A stretch of DNA of 64,000 nt from Candidatus Binataceae bacterium. GTDB taxonomy: Bacteria > Desulfobacterota > Binatia > Binatales > Binataceae. Every line of letters starts with the position of its first letter. Position 1 is the stretch's first letter. The translations under genes were made by a program, and so were the position numbers. This document shows positions 1-7,733 of the stretch, piece after piece. The stretch spans positions 1-64,000 of the forward strand of contig DATJMX010000049.1 of NCBI GenBank assembly GCA_035508495.1. The letters are read 5' to 3'. Under the pieces are notes generated by a model. The model saw only the letters and a list, made by a program, of their open reading frames with translations, was not told the DNA's origin and ran no database searches.

Positions 1-738
1 GATCGGTTTCCAAGCCACTTGCGGACCGGAGACGTCGTAATCGAAATTGAGGTGACGCGGATCGACTGCAGCGATCGGTCTGATCTCGCTCGGACTCGTC
101 GGCGGATCAGCAGCGGTAACTTTCGTGCTTTGGGCGGCAGCCTGGTCAGCTTGATGCATCGCGTTCAGAAGATCGTCGGGGTAGTAGAACTCAACCTCCT
201 GCATGGCGTGGCCCCCACGCGATCGGAGCTGTAGGTGATATATGTGCTTAGTCGTGTAGATGGTCAGGTTCGTCACAATCGCTGGCGCCTGAGGCTTCAC
301 CGCGAGATGTGGCGTGGGGTTTGTCGGATCGCCCGACGATGCCGGCGTTGCCATCCATCGCTCCGTGTCGCCCATCGCCACGTCGGTGATTGTTTCACCG
401 GCTTGTAATTGCAGGTCGGTCGTTCGCAATGGCTCGCAATCGACTATGGGATCGGGTCCCTGGTTGAAGGGATAGAGCACGTACCGCGGAGTCTTGTAGG
501 TTGCCCACTCGCCGTTCTGATCGTGCTCTTTGAACGCCGCCTGAATCTCTGTCGGCTGCTGCGCGAGTAATTCCGCCGCTGTGATAGGCTTCGGCGTCGC
601 CTCCGCCTCTGGTGCGGCTTCAGGCTCGATGGGCGCTACGTTCGAGGCTTGAGATTGATTCTGGTGGCTTTGCTGTGCCGAACACCCTCCGACCGTCAGC
701 GCCAAAGCCAAAATGCCCGCGGTGCCAATACGCTTCAT
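1..738 (-). CDS. trbG: TrbG/VirB9 conjugal transfer protein, C-terminus outside window
   Basis: I translated the reverse strand from an ATG at 738; the frame stays open to base 1, giving 246 residues without the C-terminus. The protein begins MKRIGTAGILALALTVGGC, a lipoprotein signal ending in a lipobox Cys, followed by an Ala/Pro/Glu-rich linker. A beta-rich domain follows with YVLYPFNQG, LQAGETITDVAMGD, TERWMA, LTIYTTKHIYHLQLRS and NFDYDVSG, the layout of TrbG/VirB9, an outer-membrane-associated core component of type IV secretion channels. It lies 26 bases after trbF on the same strand, as in trb operons. Family recognition is strong; the missing C-terminus would hold the VirB7/outer-membrane interaction domain. 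Confidence 0.88.
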   Translation of the reverse strand, partial: MKRIGTAGILALALTVGGCSAQQSHQNQSQASNVAPIEPEAAPEAEATPKPITAAELLAQQPTEIQAAFKEHDQNGEWATYKTPRYVLYPFNQGPDPIVDCEPLRTTDLQLQAGETITDVAMGDTERWMATPASSGDPTNPTPHLAVKPQAPAIVTNLTIYTTKHIYHLQLRSRGGHAMQEVEFYYPDDLLNAMHQADQAAAQSTKVTAADPPTSPSEIRPIAAVDPRHLNFDYDVSGPQVAWKPI

Positions 739-764
739 CGAACTGACCTCCGTCCGTCGGATTC

Positions 765-1433
765 CTAGCTCTGCTGTTCGGCCCAGCTGATCTGCGTCAC
801 GTAAAATCCCAGCGGATTGCTTACGATCGCGTCGTCGGAGCCGGGGGGCGAAATTTGCGTTTGAAGCGCCGCTTCCCAATGCGTTGCTGCGTCAACCGTT
901 GCGCCCGTGCGGTCGCGGGCCTGCTCCGTCCATCTCACTTGGAAACTGTGTGCGGACAACTCGAGGATGGAATCGATCTGGACGGAGATTGTTTGCTGTT
1001 CAGCCTTCTTGAAGGGATTGTGCGCGAAGTTGTCGGAGTGGAAGTACTCGTCGAGGTATTTGTCGGCCGAACCTTTCGCATGCGCAAGCATGTCGTTGAG
1101 CATGTGCTGCTCGGCGCTAGGGTCGCTGCTTACCGAGCGCGAATTCCGAATGAAGCTCGCAACCTCGTAGCGCTCCATGCGATCAACGAGCGCCGGATCA
1201 GAGCTCGGAATCAGAGGCTTGGGAACCGTGAGCCCGTACCCGAGCTTGTCGACCTCGACCACGTACGGGATGAACCGGCTGCGAGTGCTCTGCCAAACAA
1301 CTCCAGCGGCGAGAATCAGGCTCAGCAGAAGCAGTGCTCCGGCGGCGATCTGCCAGTTGCGCTTGCCGAGGACGAGATCGGCGTAGCGTTCGTCCCATTC
1401 GCGATGCGCTTCGACGTAGGGATTCGAGTTCAT
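765..1433 (-). CDS. trbF: TrbF/VirB8-like conjugal transfer protein
   Basis: This 222-residue protein has a short cytoplasmic N-terminus (NPYVEAHREWDERYADLV), one membrane segment at about residues 28-48, then RSRFIPYVVEVDKLG and an NTF2-like periplasmic domain. That is the TrbF/VirB8 architecture; VirB8 nucleates assembly of the type IV secretion system at the inner membrane. It is followed at once by trbG. It is the first gene of the visible cluster: no trbL or trbJ precedes it, and the element ends about 200 bases upstream, so the operon order is rearranged or truncated relative to plasmid trb operons. Function follows from family; activity cannot be judged here. Confidence 0.88.
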   Translation of the reverse strand: MNSNPYVEAHREWDERYADLVLGKRNWQIAAGALLLLSLILAAGVVWQSTRSRFIPYVVEVDKLGYGLTVPKPLIPSSDPALVDRMERYEVASFIRNSRSVSSDPSAEQHMLNDMLAHAKGSADKYLDEYFHSDNFAHNPFKKAEQQTISVQIDSILELSAHSFQVRWTEQARDRTGATVDAATHWEAALQTQISPPGSDDAIVSNPLGFYVTQISWAEQQS

Positions 1434-1625
1434 AGAACTCTCTCCTGCGGTTTGTCAGAAAAGCGAGCCGGGTGGGCACAGGGTGGGGAAAACTTCCCGG
1501 ACTGAACAAGATCTGGCGAGACTCGATGAGACACTTCTCGACCAGTCTGGATACGGCAAATCGCACTGCCGCAAGGGTTTTCTGTCTCAAAGAGTCTTGC
1601 TAAGGTCCTGGTGTTCGCGGGCCGG
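1434..1625. other. Terminal spacer of integrated element
   Basis: This stretch between the trbF start and the tRNA fragment holds no convincing gene. Short open frames across it and the tRNA fragment encode the AEREGFEPS- and RGRDSNPRS-type peptides that commonly arise by spurious translation of tRNA-Ser 3' ends. It probably contains the promoter of the trb genes and the end of the integrated element. Confidence 0.4.
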
Positions 1626-1692
<67 letters not shown>

Positions 1693-1801
1693 AATCGCTG
1701 CACTCTTTGGCTTCACTTTGCGACCGCGCATTGGGCTCGCGAACACCGATCTAGATCTGGAGTTGCGACAGATCGGTCTAACTACGCATGAGGCGCTTGG
1801 C

Positions 1802-2743
1802 CTAGCGGTGAAGAGGCCTTGATCTTCGCCCGCCTGGGCGACGTTTGTCGGATTCGCTGCGGGCGCCTTCGCGTAAAATTTCCGCCAGACGTTTAACGCC
1901 GGGCCCTGCGTCCTCGGGGTTGGCAAGCACGAGGTAGATTTCAGCAAACATGTCGCCGCCTCCTTGCACCGGCAACACCTTCAGCTCGCCGGCGGCAACC
2001 TCCTCGCGGATCTTCTCTTCGGGATATCGGGCGAAACCGAAGCCCATTCGCACCGCCTGGAGCGAGGTCGCCATGTGCCCGACGGTCCAGCGTTGCTCCG
2101 CCTCGAGCAAGGCGCCGCGTTTGTCGCGCTTGATGCTGGTGTCGCGCACTACGAGTTGGCGATGCTTGCGGAGATCGTTCATCGTGGCGCGCCGTCCGAG
2201 TTTGAACAGCGGATGGTTCGGACTCGCGACCGGGACAAAGGCGAGCCGCATCAGGGACTCTCCGGTGAATCCCGGCGGCACGCGAGGCGTGAGCGCAAGG
2301 TCAGCCCTGCGCTCCAGCAACGCCTCAGGCGCTCCGCCGATCATGGTCTCGATCACCTCGATACGAGTATGCGGAGACTCGCTTCCGAAGCGGTCGAGAC
2401 ATTTGAGCAATAGCCATGTCGGAAAAACTATCTCGACGGCGATGGTGATCTCCGCCTCCCATCCGGCGGAATTACGATGCGCGGCTCCTTCCAGGCTCGC
2501 GGCCTCATCGAGCAGAACCCGCGCGCGTAAGTAGAGCATCTGGCCCGCGGGCGTGAGCATCGCCTTGCGTCCCTTGAGTTGAAACAACTTCACGCCCAGT
2601 AACTTCTCGATCTGCTGCACCGCGTACGTCACCGACGATTGGCTCTTATGTATCGACTCGGCCGCGCAGGCATAGCCGCCTTCGTCGACGACAGCCACGA
2701 GTGCCCGCCATTGTTCAAGAGAGATGGAAGGGTTTGGCGTCAT
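1802..2743 (-). CDS. LysR-family transcriptional regulator
   Basis: This 313-residue protein has an N-terminal winged helix-turn-helix (about residues 8-67: LEQWRALVAVVDEGGYACAA, then KSQSSVTYAVQQIEKLLG and LFQLKGRKAMLTPAG) and a periplasmic-binding-like effector domain. The length is normal for LysR. It is divergent from the redox gene cluster that starts at 2818, the usual LysR arrangement, so it probably controls that cluster and itself. The C-terminal tail is unusually Arg-rich (SDKRRPGGRRSRPLHR). The effector is unknown; an electrophile or aromatic compound would fit the neighbouring reductases, but that is inference. Confidence 0.9.
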   Translation of the reverse strand: MTPNPSISLEQWRALVAVVDEGGYACAAESIHKSQSSVTYAVQQIEKLLGVKLFQLKGRKAMLTPAGQMLYLRARVLLDEAASLEGAAHRNSAGWEAEITIAVEIVFPTWLLLKCLDRFGSESPHTRIEVIETMIGGAPEALLERRADLALTPRVPPGFTGESLMRLAFVPVASPNHPLFKLGRRATMNDLRKHRQLVVRDTSIKRDKRGALLEAEQRWTVGHMATSLQAVRMGFGFARYPEEKIREEVAAGELKVLPVQGGGDMFAEIYLVLANPEDAGPGVKRLAEILREGARSESDKRRPGGRRSRPLHR

Positions 2744-2764
2744 TATCGGATGCCTCGATGGATA
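2744..2764. promoter_or_regulatory. Candidate LysR operator in divergent intergenic region
   Basis: Directly upstream of the LysR start codon, TATC (2744-2747) and GATA (2761-2764) form a short interrupted dyad with a 13-base spacer, resembling the T-N11-A-type dyads bound by LysR proteins. The whole 74-base gap to 2818 is AT-rich compared with its surroundings. The assignment rests on position and weak symmetry only. Confidence 0.3.
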
Positions 2765-2817
2765 TGGGCTTATTTTTGAACTTTTCTATCCGCTGAATGA
2801 ATATTACATTTTGGTTG

Positions 2818-2982
2818 ATGGAAACACTACTAAAGATCAGCGCCAGCATTTTCGGCGAAAACGGCGCATCGAGCAGGCTGACGCAGCTGACCGTCAAGAG
2901 CCTGCACTTTGTTCGGGAAACCAGCCCGTCGGAGGTCGGCGCAGCACTTGCCGATTTCGTGCGGGGCTTCCGCGGACGCTGA
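2818..2982 (+). pseudogene. Azoreductase N-terminus fused to haloalkane dehalogenase-like C-terminus (deletion scar)
   Basis: The reading frame encodes 54 residues. The first part, METLLKISASIFGENGASSR, looks like the start of FMN-dependent NADH-azoreductases (AzoR family). The second part, VKSLHFVRETSPSEVGAALA followed by DFVRGFRGR, matches the C-terminal end of haloalkane dehalogenases and related alpha/beta hydrolases, whose catalytic His sits in the HF(I/V)QE-D/TSP motif. Neither enzyme is present otherwise. The simplest reading is one in-frame deletion joining the 5' end of an azoreductase gene to the 3' end of a downstream hydrolase gene. It sits first in the LysR-divergent operon, 32 bases before the SDR gene. 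Confidence 0.6.
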
Positions 2983-3014
2983 TTCAATCGACCAATTGTT
3001 AGGAGATCAGTCAC

Positions 3015-3749
3015 ATGGAAAAACTGAAGAATAAGGTCGCTGTGATTACCGGCGCGACTTCCGGCATGGCCCTCGCCACGGCAAAGCTCTTCGTCGAAGA
3101 AGGGGCCTACGTCTTCATCACGGGCCGGAGGCAGGAGGCGCTCGACGAGGCCGTCAAGCTGATTGGCCGGAATGTCACCGGCGTACGCGGCGACGCGGCA
3201 AATCTCGACGACCTCGACCGTCTGTTCGATACGGTCAAGCGAGAAAAGGGCAAGATCGACGTCCTGTTCGCGAGCGCCGGCACGGGCGAAGCCGCCAACC
3301 TGGGCGAGATTACCGAGCAGCACTTCGATGCCGCGTTCGGCCTGAATGCGCGCGGCACGCTGTTTACGGTTCAGAAGGCGTTGCCGCTGTTCAACGATGG
3401 TGCCTCGATCATCATGACCGGATCGGTTGCTTCGGTGAAGGGTTTTCCAGGTTTCGGCGTGTATGCGGCGAGCAAGGCAGCGTTGCGCTCCTTCGCACGC
3501 ACGTGGCTCAACGAACTGAAGGACAGGAAGATCCGGGTAAACGTACTGGGCCCGGGGCCGATCGCCACACCGATGCAGGAAGAAGTTCTCACCCAGGAGG
3601 CGAAGGAGATGTTCGAGTCCCTAATCCCGCGGGGAAAGATGGGTCAACCTGAGGAAATCGCGACGGTCGCGCTGTTTCTTGCTTCAGACGATTCGAGCTT
3701 CGTGAACGGGGTGGAGTTGTCCGTCGACGGCGGCTTGTCGGCCATCTGA
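3015..3749 (+). CDS. SDR-family NAD(P)-dependent oxidoreductase
   Basis: This 244-residue classical short-chain dehydrogenase has the Rossmann motif TGATSGMA (residues 13-20, Met in place of the usual Ile of GIG), an ASAG-type NAG-equivalent motif, catalytic Ser in TGSVAS, and YAASK carrying the catalytic Tyr and Lys near residues 155-159. It ends with the typical VDGG motif. An AGGAG sequence precedes the ATG at good spacing. It sits in the LysR-divergent cluster with an F420-reductase-like protein and a SnoaL-like protein. Substrate is unknown. A 38-base piece of this gene (3359-3396) recurs inverted at 4930-4967. Confidence 0.92.
   Translation: MEKLKNKVAVITGATSGMALATAKLFVEEGAYVFITGRRQEALDEAVKLIGRNVTGVRGDAANLDDLDRLFDTVKREKGKIDVLFASAGTGEAANLGEITEQHFDAAFGLNARGTLFTVQKALPLFNDGASIIMTGSVASVKGFPGFGVYAASKAALRSFARTWLNELKDRKIRVNVLGPGPIATPMQEEVLTQEAKEMFESLIPRGKMGQPEEIATVALFLASDDSSFVNGVELSVDGGLSAI
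3359..3396 (+). repeat. 38-bp inverted repeat, copy 1 (inside SDR gene)
   Basis: These 38 bases, encoding LFTVQKALPLFN of the SDR, are identical base for base to the reverse complement of 4930-4967. The two copies flank the 3' part of the SDR gene, the F420-reductase-like gene and the SnoaL-like gene in opposite orientation. Confidence 0.9.
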
Positions 3750-3790
3750 AAGGCGGGGGAATCAATATCAACACGGATCGGAGAAGCACT

Positions 3791-4390
3791 ATGAGCTATG
3801 CGATTGTAGGATTCGGCAAAATAGGCCAGGCCCTCGCCCACGCCTTCGCCCGTAAAAACATCGATGTAACCGTCGCGAGCCGCCGGCCGCCCGAAGTGTT
3901 GGCGCCGCAGGCTCGGGCGATTGGCCCCACGGTGGTCGCCAAGTCGCTGCGTGATGCACTCGAGGCCGACACAGTCATCTTGGCGGTCCCGTTCGGCGAA
4001 CATCGCGAGGTTGCGCAGGCCCTCCCGAGCTGGACAGGCAAGACGGTCATCGATGCGATGAACGCGTTAATTCCACCCGAGGAGCTGGACGGTCTCCCGT
4101 CCTCCGCCTTCGTTGCGAAGTCGTTCTCCGGCGCTAAGTTCGTCAAAGGTTTTAATCACCTGCCCGCGGCTACCCTGGCTGCCGATCCGATCGTCGAGGG
4201 CGGCCACCGAGTTGTCTTTCTGTCAAGCGACGATGAAGACGCGATCGGTCCCGTGGCGAATTTGGCTAAACAACTCGGGTTCGCACCCGTCAAGCTGGGA
4301 AAGCTCAACGAGGGTGGCGCTCTGGTGCACGCACGCGGCCGCACCTGGGGTCAGCTCATCTTCCAGGATTTGTTCAAGAAGGAGCAGTAA
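3791..4390 (+). CDS. NADPH-dependent F420 reductase-like (NAD(P)-binding) protein
   Basis: This 199-residue protein opens with the nucleotide-binding motif GFGKIGQALA (residues 7-16), followed by a basic stretch VASRRPPE suited to NADP phosphate recognition. It continues through VILAVPFGEH, a DAMNAL segment and KGFNHLPA. This is the fold of NADPH:F420 oxidoreductase-like proteins (the NADP-oxidoreductase, coenzyme F420-dependent family). Many members do not use F420, so a general hydride-transfer role is safer. It follows the SDR by 41 bases and is probably cotranscribed with it. The ATG has only a weak upstream ribosome site. Confidence 0.8.
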   Translation: MSYAIVGFGKIGQALAHAFARKNIDVTVASRRPPEVLAPQARAIGPTVVAKSLRDALEADTVILAVPFGEHREVAQALPSWTGKTVIDAMNALIPPEELDGLPSSAFVAKSFSGAKFVKGFNHLPAATLAADPIVEGGHRVVFLSSDDEDAIGPVANLAKQLGFAPVKLGKLNEGGALVHARGRTWGQLIFQDLFKKEQ

Positions 4391-4485
4391 TCGATCGTCG
4401 CCCGTGTGATCTGGCCGAGGAGGATGGGTCCGAAACGTCCGATTAGATCGGACACACTCGAAGTAAGGGAAAAGGAGAGATTTCG

Positions 4486-4917
4486 ATGAGCATCGAAAAG
4501 AATGTCCAGATTGTGAAGAATTTTCTTGCGGCACTCGGCCGCCGTGATAAGCAAAGTTTGCTGGCGTTGTCCGCCGAAAATATTGAGTGGATCATTCCGG
4601 GCGAGGACTGGCCGCTGGCCGGCACGCACCGCGGGCACGCGGGATTGGAGAACTTACTTCAGAAGGCTAACGAAACGGTGGAAACTTCCTTCCCAGAGCC
4701 CCCCGAGTTCATAGCGCAAGGAGACCGGGTTCTGGTCGTCGGCTCCGCTATGGGGAGAATCAAAGCCACGAATGGGACGTTCGAGGACCATTGGGTCTTC
4801 GCCATTACCGTTCGAAATGGCAAAGTGACGATCATCCGCGAGTATATCGACACACTAGCACTGGCGCGGGCCTCCGAGATGGCCGCGAGAGACCGGTGCC
4901 ACACACGAAACGACTAG
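4486..4917 (+). CDS. SnoaL-like / NTF2-fold protein
   Basis: This 143-residue alpha+beta cone protein shows the pattern of SnoaL-like ketosteroid-isomerase relatives: N-terminal helix (NVQIVKNFLAALGRRDKQSLLALSAENIEWIIPG), then THRGHAGLENLL, WVFAITVRNGKVTIIREYIDT. A ribosome site (AAGGAGAG) lies just before the ATG. These folds act as isomerases, dehydratases or ligand-binding proteins; nothing visible fixes the substrate. It is the third gene of the LysR-linked cluster. The C-terminus (RDRCHTRND) looks unrelated to the family and runs into the rearranged segment that follows, so the last residues may be altered. Confidence 0.8.
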   Translation: MSIEKNVQIVKNFLAALGRRDKQSLLALSAENIEWIIPGEDWPLAGTHRGHAGLENLLQKANETVETSFPEPPEFIAQGDRVLVVGSAMGRIKATNGTFEDHWVFAITVRNGKVTIIREYIDTLALARASEMAARDRCHTRND

Positions 4918-4929
4918 TAAAGTCGAATA

Positions 4930-4967
4930 CGTTGAACAGCGGCAACGCCTTCTGAACCGTAAACAGC
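4930..4967 (-). repeat. 38-bp inverted repeat, copy 2 (SDR gene fragment)
   Basis: This is an exact reverse-complement copy of 3359-3396. It encodes ALFTVQKALPLFN on the minus strand but lies in no complete gene. It is either the last trace of a second SDR gene or a short templated duplication. Confidence 0.85.
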
Positions 4968-4975
4968 GCCGGGCA

Positions 4976-5066
4976 CGGGCATCGCGCTTCGCGATGCCCG
5001 GAGAACCCATTTCCGCTCCAAATGGCCTCCAGCAGGTCACAGGCACCCGCCTGATCTGCGATCAGG
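4976..5066. repeat. Two short hairpins downstream of SnoaL-like gene
   Basis: An 11-base stem CGGGCATCGCG / CGCGATGCCCG (4976-5000, loop CTT) is followed by a 7-base stem CCTGATC / GATCAGG (5050-5066, loop TGC). No T-run follows either, so they are not classical intrinsic terminators. They lie between convergent genes, next to the inverted SDR fragment, and may mark a repeat-mediated junction or act in transcript stability. Confidence 0.45.
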
Positions 5067-5177
5067 TGTCGCACACTGACTACTCGCGTATGTCGAGAGC
5101 AAACGCTCAGGTCATTCAGATCGAACGTGCTCCTAATCGTAAGATGCAGTTGCGGGCAGCGGCGATGCTGACTGCGG

Positions 5178-5783
5178 TCAATCGCTCCACTTATCCCAAT
5201 GAATTACCTTAGAGATCGGCCTGCGCTTAACCTTGACGAAATCGTTTTGCGGCCAGCCGATAGGGATCATAGCGCCGAATTTTATCTCCTTGGGAATTCC
5301 CAGCAGCTCGCGTAGCTCGCTTTCCATAAACATTTGGAAGGTCGTGAAGGTTGTGCCCAAACCTAGCGAGCGAGCGGCCACGATCAGATTCTGCGCTGCC
5401 GGATAGAGCGCGGACCAGACAAACTGCTCGATCGGCGCGTTGGGCGGATACGCTACGGGACCGCAGACGAAGATGATGGCCGGGACCTCATTCAGCGTCT
5501 CCGCCAGATGCATGGCGCCCGCTATCATTCGACTAGTTACGGGCGCCGCCCCGGTCGTTGGTACCCCCACCCCCCTCGCCTTGAATCGCGGCGCGAGTAG
5601 ATCGCGGATTTTCTGCTTTGCTTCAGGGTTGCGCACAACGATGAAGTCCCATTCCTGGCTATTGCCCGGACTCGAGGCGCGAGTGGCGGCGTAGATCACA
5701 CGCTCGATCAATTCTTGCGGCACTGGATCGGGCTTCAGGTAACGTGCCGCACTGCAGGTTTCCATTGCTTCAATAACATCCAT
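5178..5783 (-). CDS. Nitroreductase-family flavoprotein
   Basis: This 201-residue protein begins MDVIEAMETCSAARYLKPDPVP, close to the MDVxEAIxxRRSxRxFxxxPV opening of FMN-dependent nitroreductases. It continues with ASSPGNSQEWDFIVV, ALYPAAQNLIVAARSLGLGTT and GAMIPIGWP, the regions that line FMN in this family. The usual Arg-Ser pair that touches the flavin phosphate is replaced by SAAR. Length is normal. It is convergent with the SDR cluster and probably reduces nitro, quinone or ene substrates with NAD(P)H; the substrate is not predictable. Confidence 0.88.
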   Translation of the reverse strand: MDVIEAMETCSAARYLKPDPVPQELIERVIYAATRASSPGNSQEWDFIVVRNPEAKQKIRDLLAPRFKARGVGVPTTGAAPVTSRMIAGAMHLAETLNEVPAIIFVCGPVAYPPNAPIEQFVWSALYPAAQNLIVAARSLGLGTTFTTFQMFMESELRELLGIPKEIKFGAMIPIGWPQNDFVKVKRRPISKVIHWDKWSD

Positions 5784-6124
5784 GGTCGTCTCCTAATTCA
5801 CTTCAGCAGAGGCTCGACAATAGCTGGCCGGCAATTTGCGCCATTCTTCCAGGATCGCGCGATCTGGCTCAAACCGGACAATAGAAAAGCATCAACCACA
5901 GGAACTCGTCGGATGCCAGCATCACTTATCGATCCCATTGCGCCCAGGCGACCCTTCGACGAAAACTTGGACGACAGTCGAGAACTGCTCGCCCAGGTCA
6001 CGTGACGTTCTTGCTCCGCTTATGCCCGGGCAAACGGCCGAGTTCGACTGCATCTGGATTTGCCTTGCTCAATTTAGCGGCCAGGCCCAAGCCGAACTCC
6101 ACCCGGGCGAGTTAGCCCGGAACC
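5784..6124. other. Intergenic stretch without a supportable gene
   Basis: I examined both strands of these 341 bases. Short open frames exist, but none shows a recognisable family, ribosome site or convincing composition. The nitroreductase promoter should lie at its left end. I see no tRNA, repeat or clear hairpin. Confidence 0.4.
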
Positions 6125-6910
6125 TCAAGTCGATACCGCGTTGGCGGCGACATGCGGAAAGAAAACCAGTGCGCGGACTTCAATGCTCTGACGCGCCGGT
6201 GCCGGAGCCGCGGTCGCGGGCAGGTCGAACGCGCTATGTGCAGTAATCCGGGCCGAGCTATTCTTGTTCGAGTCGAAGCACTTGAAGAGCAACACCTCGT
6301 TCGTGGTCATCGCAGAAAAATAGTACCACCGGTGGTTGGGGTTGAAATCGAATCTATAGACTTGATGCTTAACCCCTTCTTCGGTGGGTATGAGGTCTGC
6401 GGCCACGATACTCTCCGCATCACAAACGGCCAGCGGTGTATCGAGCACAGGACCCCTGATCGGCCGCCATACATTGATCACGGCATAGCGCTCTTTAAGC
6501 AACGCTTCGGCTTCCTCCGGCAGATACAATCGCACGCGTTCCGGAGCAGACTTCTCCGTGTAGTCGTCGTGGACAAATTTGACGGGCTGGCGTGCACCTG
6601 TCGCGGCGCGCTCGGCCTTCGACGCGGATCTCACGTCATGCTCGAATGCAACCGCTCTTGCAGCCCCGGTGCCCTCTTTGAGAAGTTGTTCGACCTCCGG
6701 GTAGTAGACCGCGCGTACTTCCCTCTCGTCGAAAAAATTTCTCACCGCCGTTTTGTGGCGACGTAAGATAAATCCCTGCTGCTCCAGGGACAGCTGATCG
6801 ATGACGGCACGGGCGTCGTGAATCGATACCAACTTGCGACCCGCGCCGGAATCCGCAGCATAATTGAGTTGAGCCTCGACATGATCGAGCTTCCTGGCAA
6901 TGATCTCCAT
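6125..6910 (-). CDS. CmcJ/NvfI-family (AsaB-like) non-haem iron oxygenase
   Basis: This 261-residue protein carries the signature of the CmcJ/NvfI family: VKFVHDDYTEKSAPERVR with an iron-binding His-Asp pattern, NVWRPIRGPVLDTPLAVCDA, a RWYYFSAMTTNEVLLFKCFDS core, then a distal His in TAHSAFDLP and RQSIEVRALVFF at the end. Fungal and bacterial relatives are 2-oxoglutarate/Fe(II)-type oxygenases or desaturase-like enzymes of natural-product pathways. No biosynthetic cluster surrounds it; it is isolated between the nitroreductase and a large spacer. The role here is unknown, though the family call is firm. Confidence 0.82.
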   Translation of the reverse strand: MEIIARKLDHVEAQLNYAADSGAGRKLVSIHDARAVIDQLSLEQQGFILRRHKTAVRNFFDEREVRAVYYPEVEQLLKEGTGAARAVAFEHDVRSASKAERAATGARQPVKFVHDDYTEKSAPERVRLYLPEEAEALLKERYAVINVWRPIRGPVLDTPLAVCDAESIVAADLIPTEEGVKHQVYRFDFNPNHRWYYFSAMTTNEVLLFKCFDSNKNSSARITAHSAFDLPATAAPAPARQSIEVRALVFFPHVAANAVST

Positions 6911-7733
6911 GATTTGCAGTATAGCTCGGATTTACTTTTAGGGCTTTCCAAATCCGACTCGCACTTTAACATCGATTGGCTTTGGTCGGGTTAGTTCGAA
7001 CCTCGAAATTCACCAGTATTCCATTTTCGGTGAGCGCGATTTTTTTCCGCATCGAGCGGTCGTTGATTTTACCACGGCTGTGAGATGAGGCACCGCCGTG
7101 TCGCCGCTTTCTGCACTCCTTGAAACCAGGCTATTGCGAGGCACCGAGCATGGGTCTCGATTGTGTACGTCGATGACCGCAGGACATTATACATTGGCGA
7201 TTCGAATTTAATGACTGCTGATTCAAGCTTGTCTACTCCTGCACTAATGAGACTTTGCGTAGACAAACCAAATGCGCCGGAGCGCGAATGTTGGTACATC
7301 AACATGGGCTCCGTGAGCGCTGCGGACTTCACCCAGGTGGCGATGGTGCAGAACTCCGCCGGCCGCTGACCGGCGGCCGTTCGGCGTCCTCGAGCAAACG
7401 AACGCGCGTCGTAGTTGACGGGCGGCCGGTCTGATTTTGTTTGTCCTATGGTTTCGCAAGTTTGGTGCTGGCCAGGCTCGTCCGGGCAGTGGACCAGAAC
7501 CTGCTTGACTTCGAACCTCGCGAGGTGCGAGCCGGCGCGCTGCTCGAACGCATCACACAGGGCAGAACTGATTTTTGTTCGCATCAGCCCACTCCTTCTC
7601 CATGAAGGAAGAGTGCGGGCTCCAATCTGTAGTTTGTTCGGTCAGACAGAACGGATGCTTCTTACAATCTGCAAAGTTTGCCTACACTCTTGCGATGCTT
7701 CTATGGAAGGCCTAATTCGATGACGTGTGCATC
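6911..7733. other. Long spacer with no confident gene
   Basis: About 820 bases separate the oxygenase from the carboxypeptidase. A minus-strand frame (7069-7584) and a plus-strand stretch near 7450-7590 reading LVLARLVRAVDQNLLDFEPR both look protein-like, but neither has a family match I recognise nor a convincing start. A GC-rich inverted repeat (CGCCGG/CCGGCG) lies near 7356-7376. The region may be gene debris; I cannot support a CDS. Confidence 0.35.
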
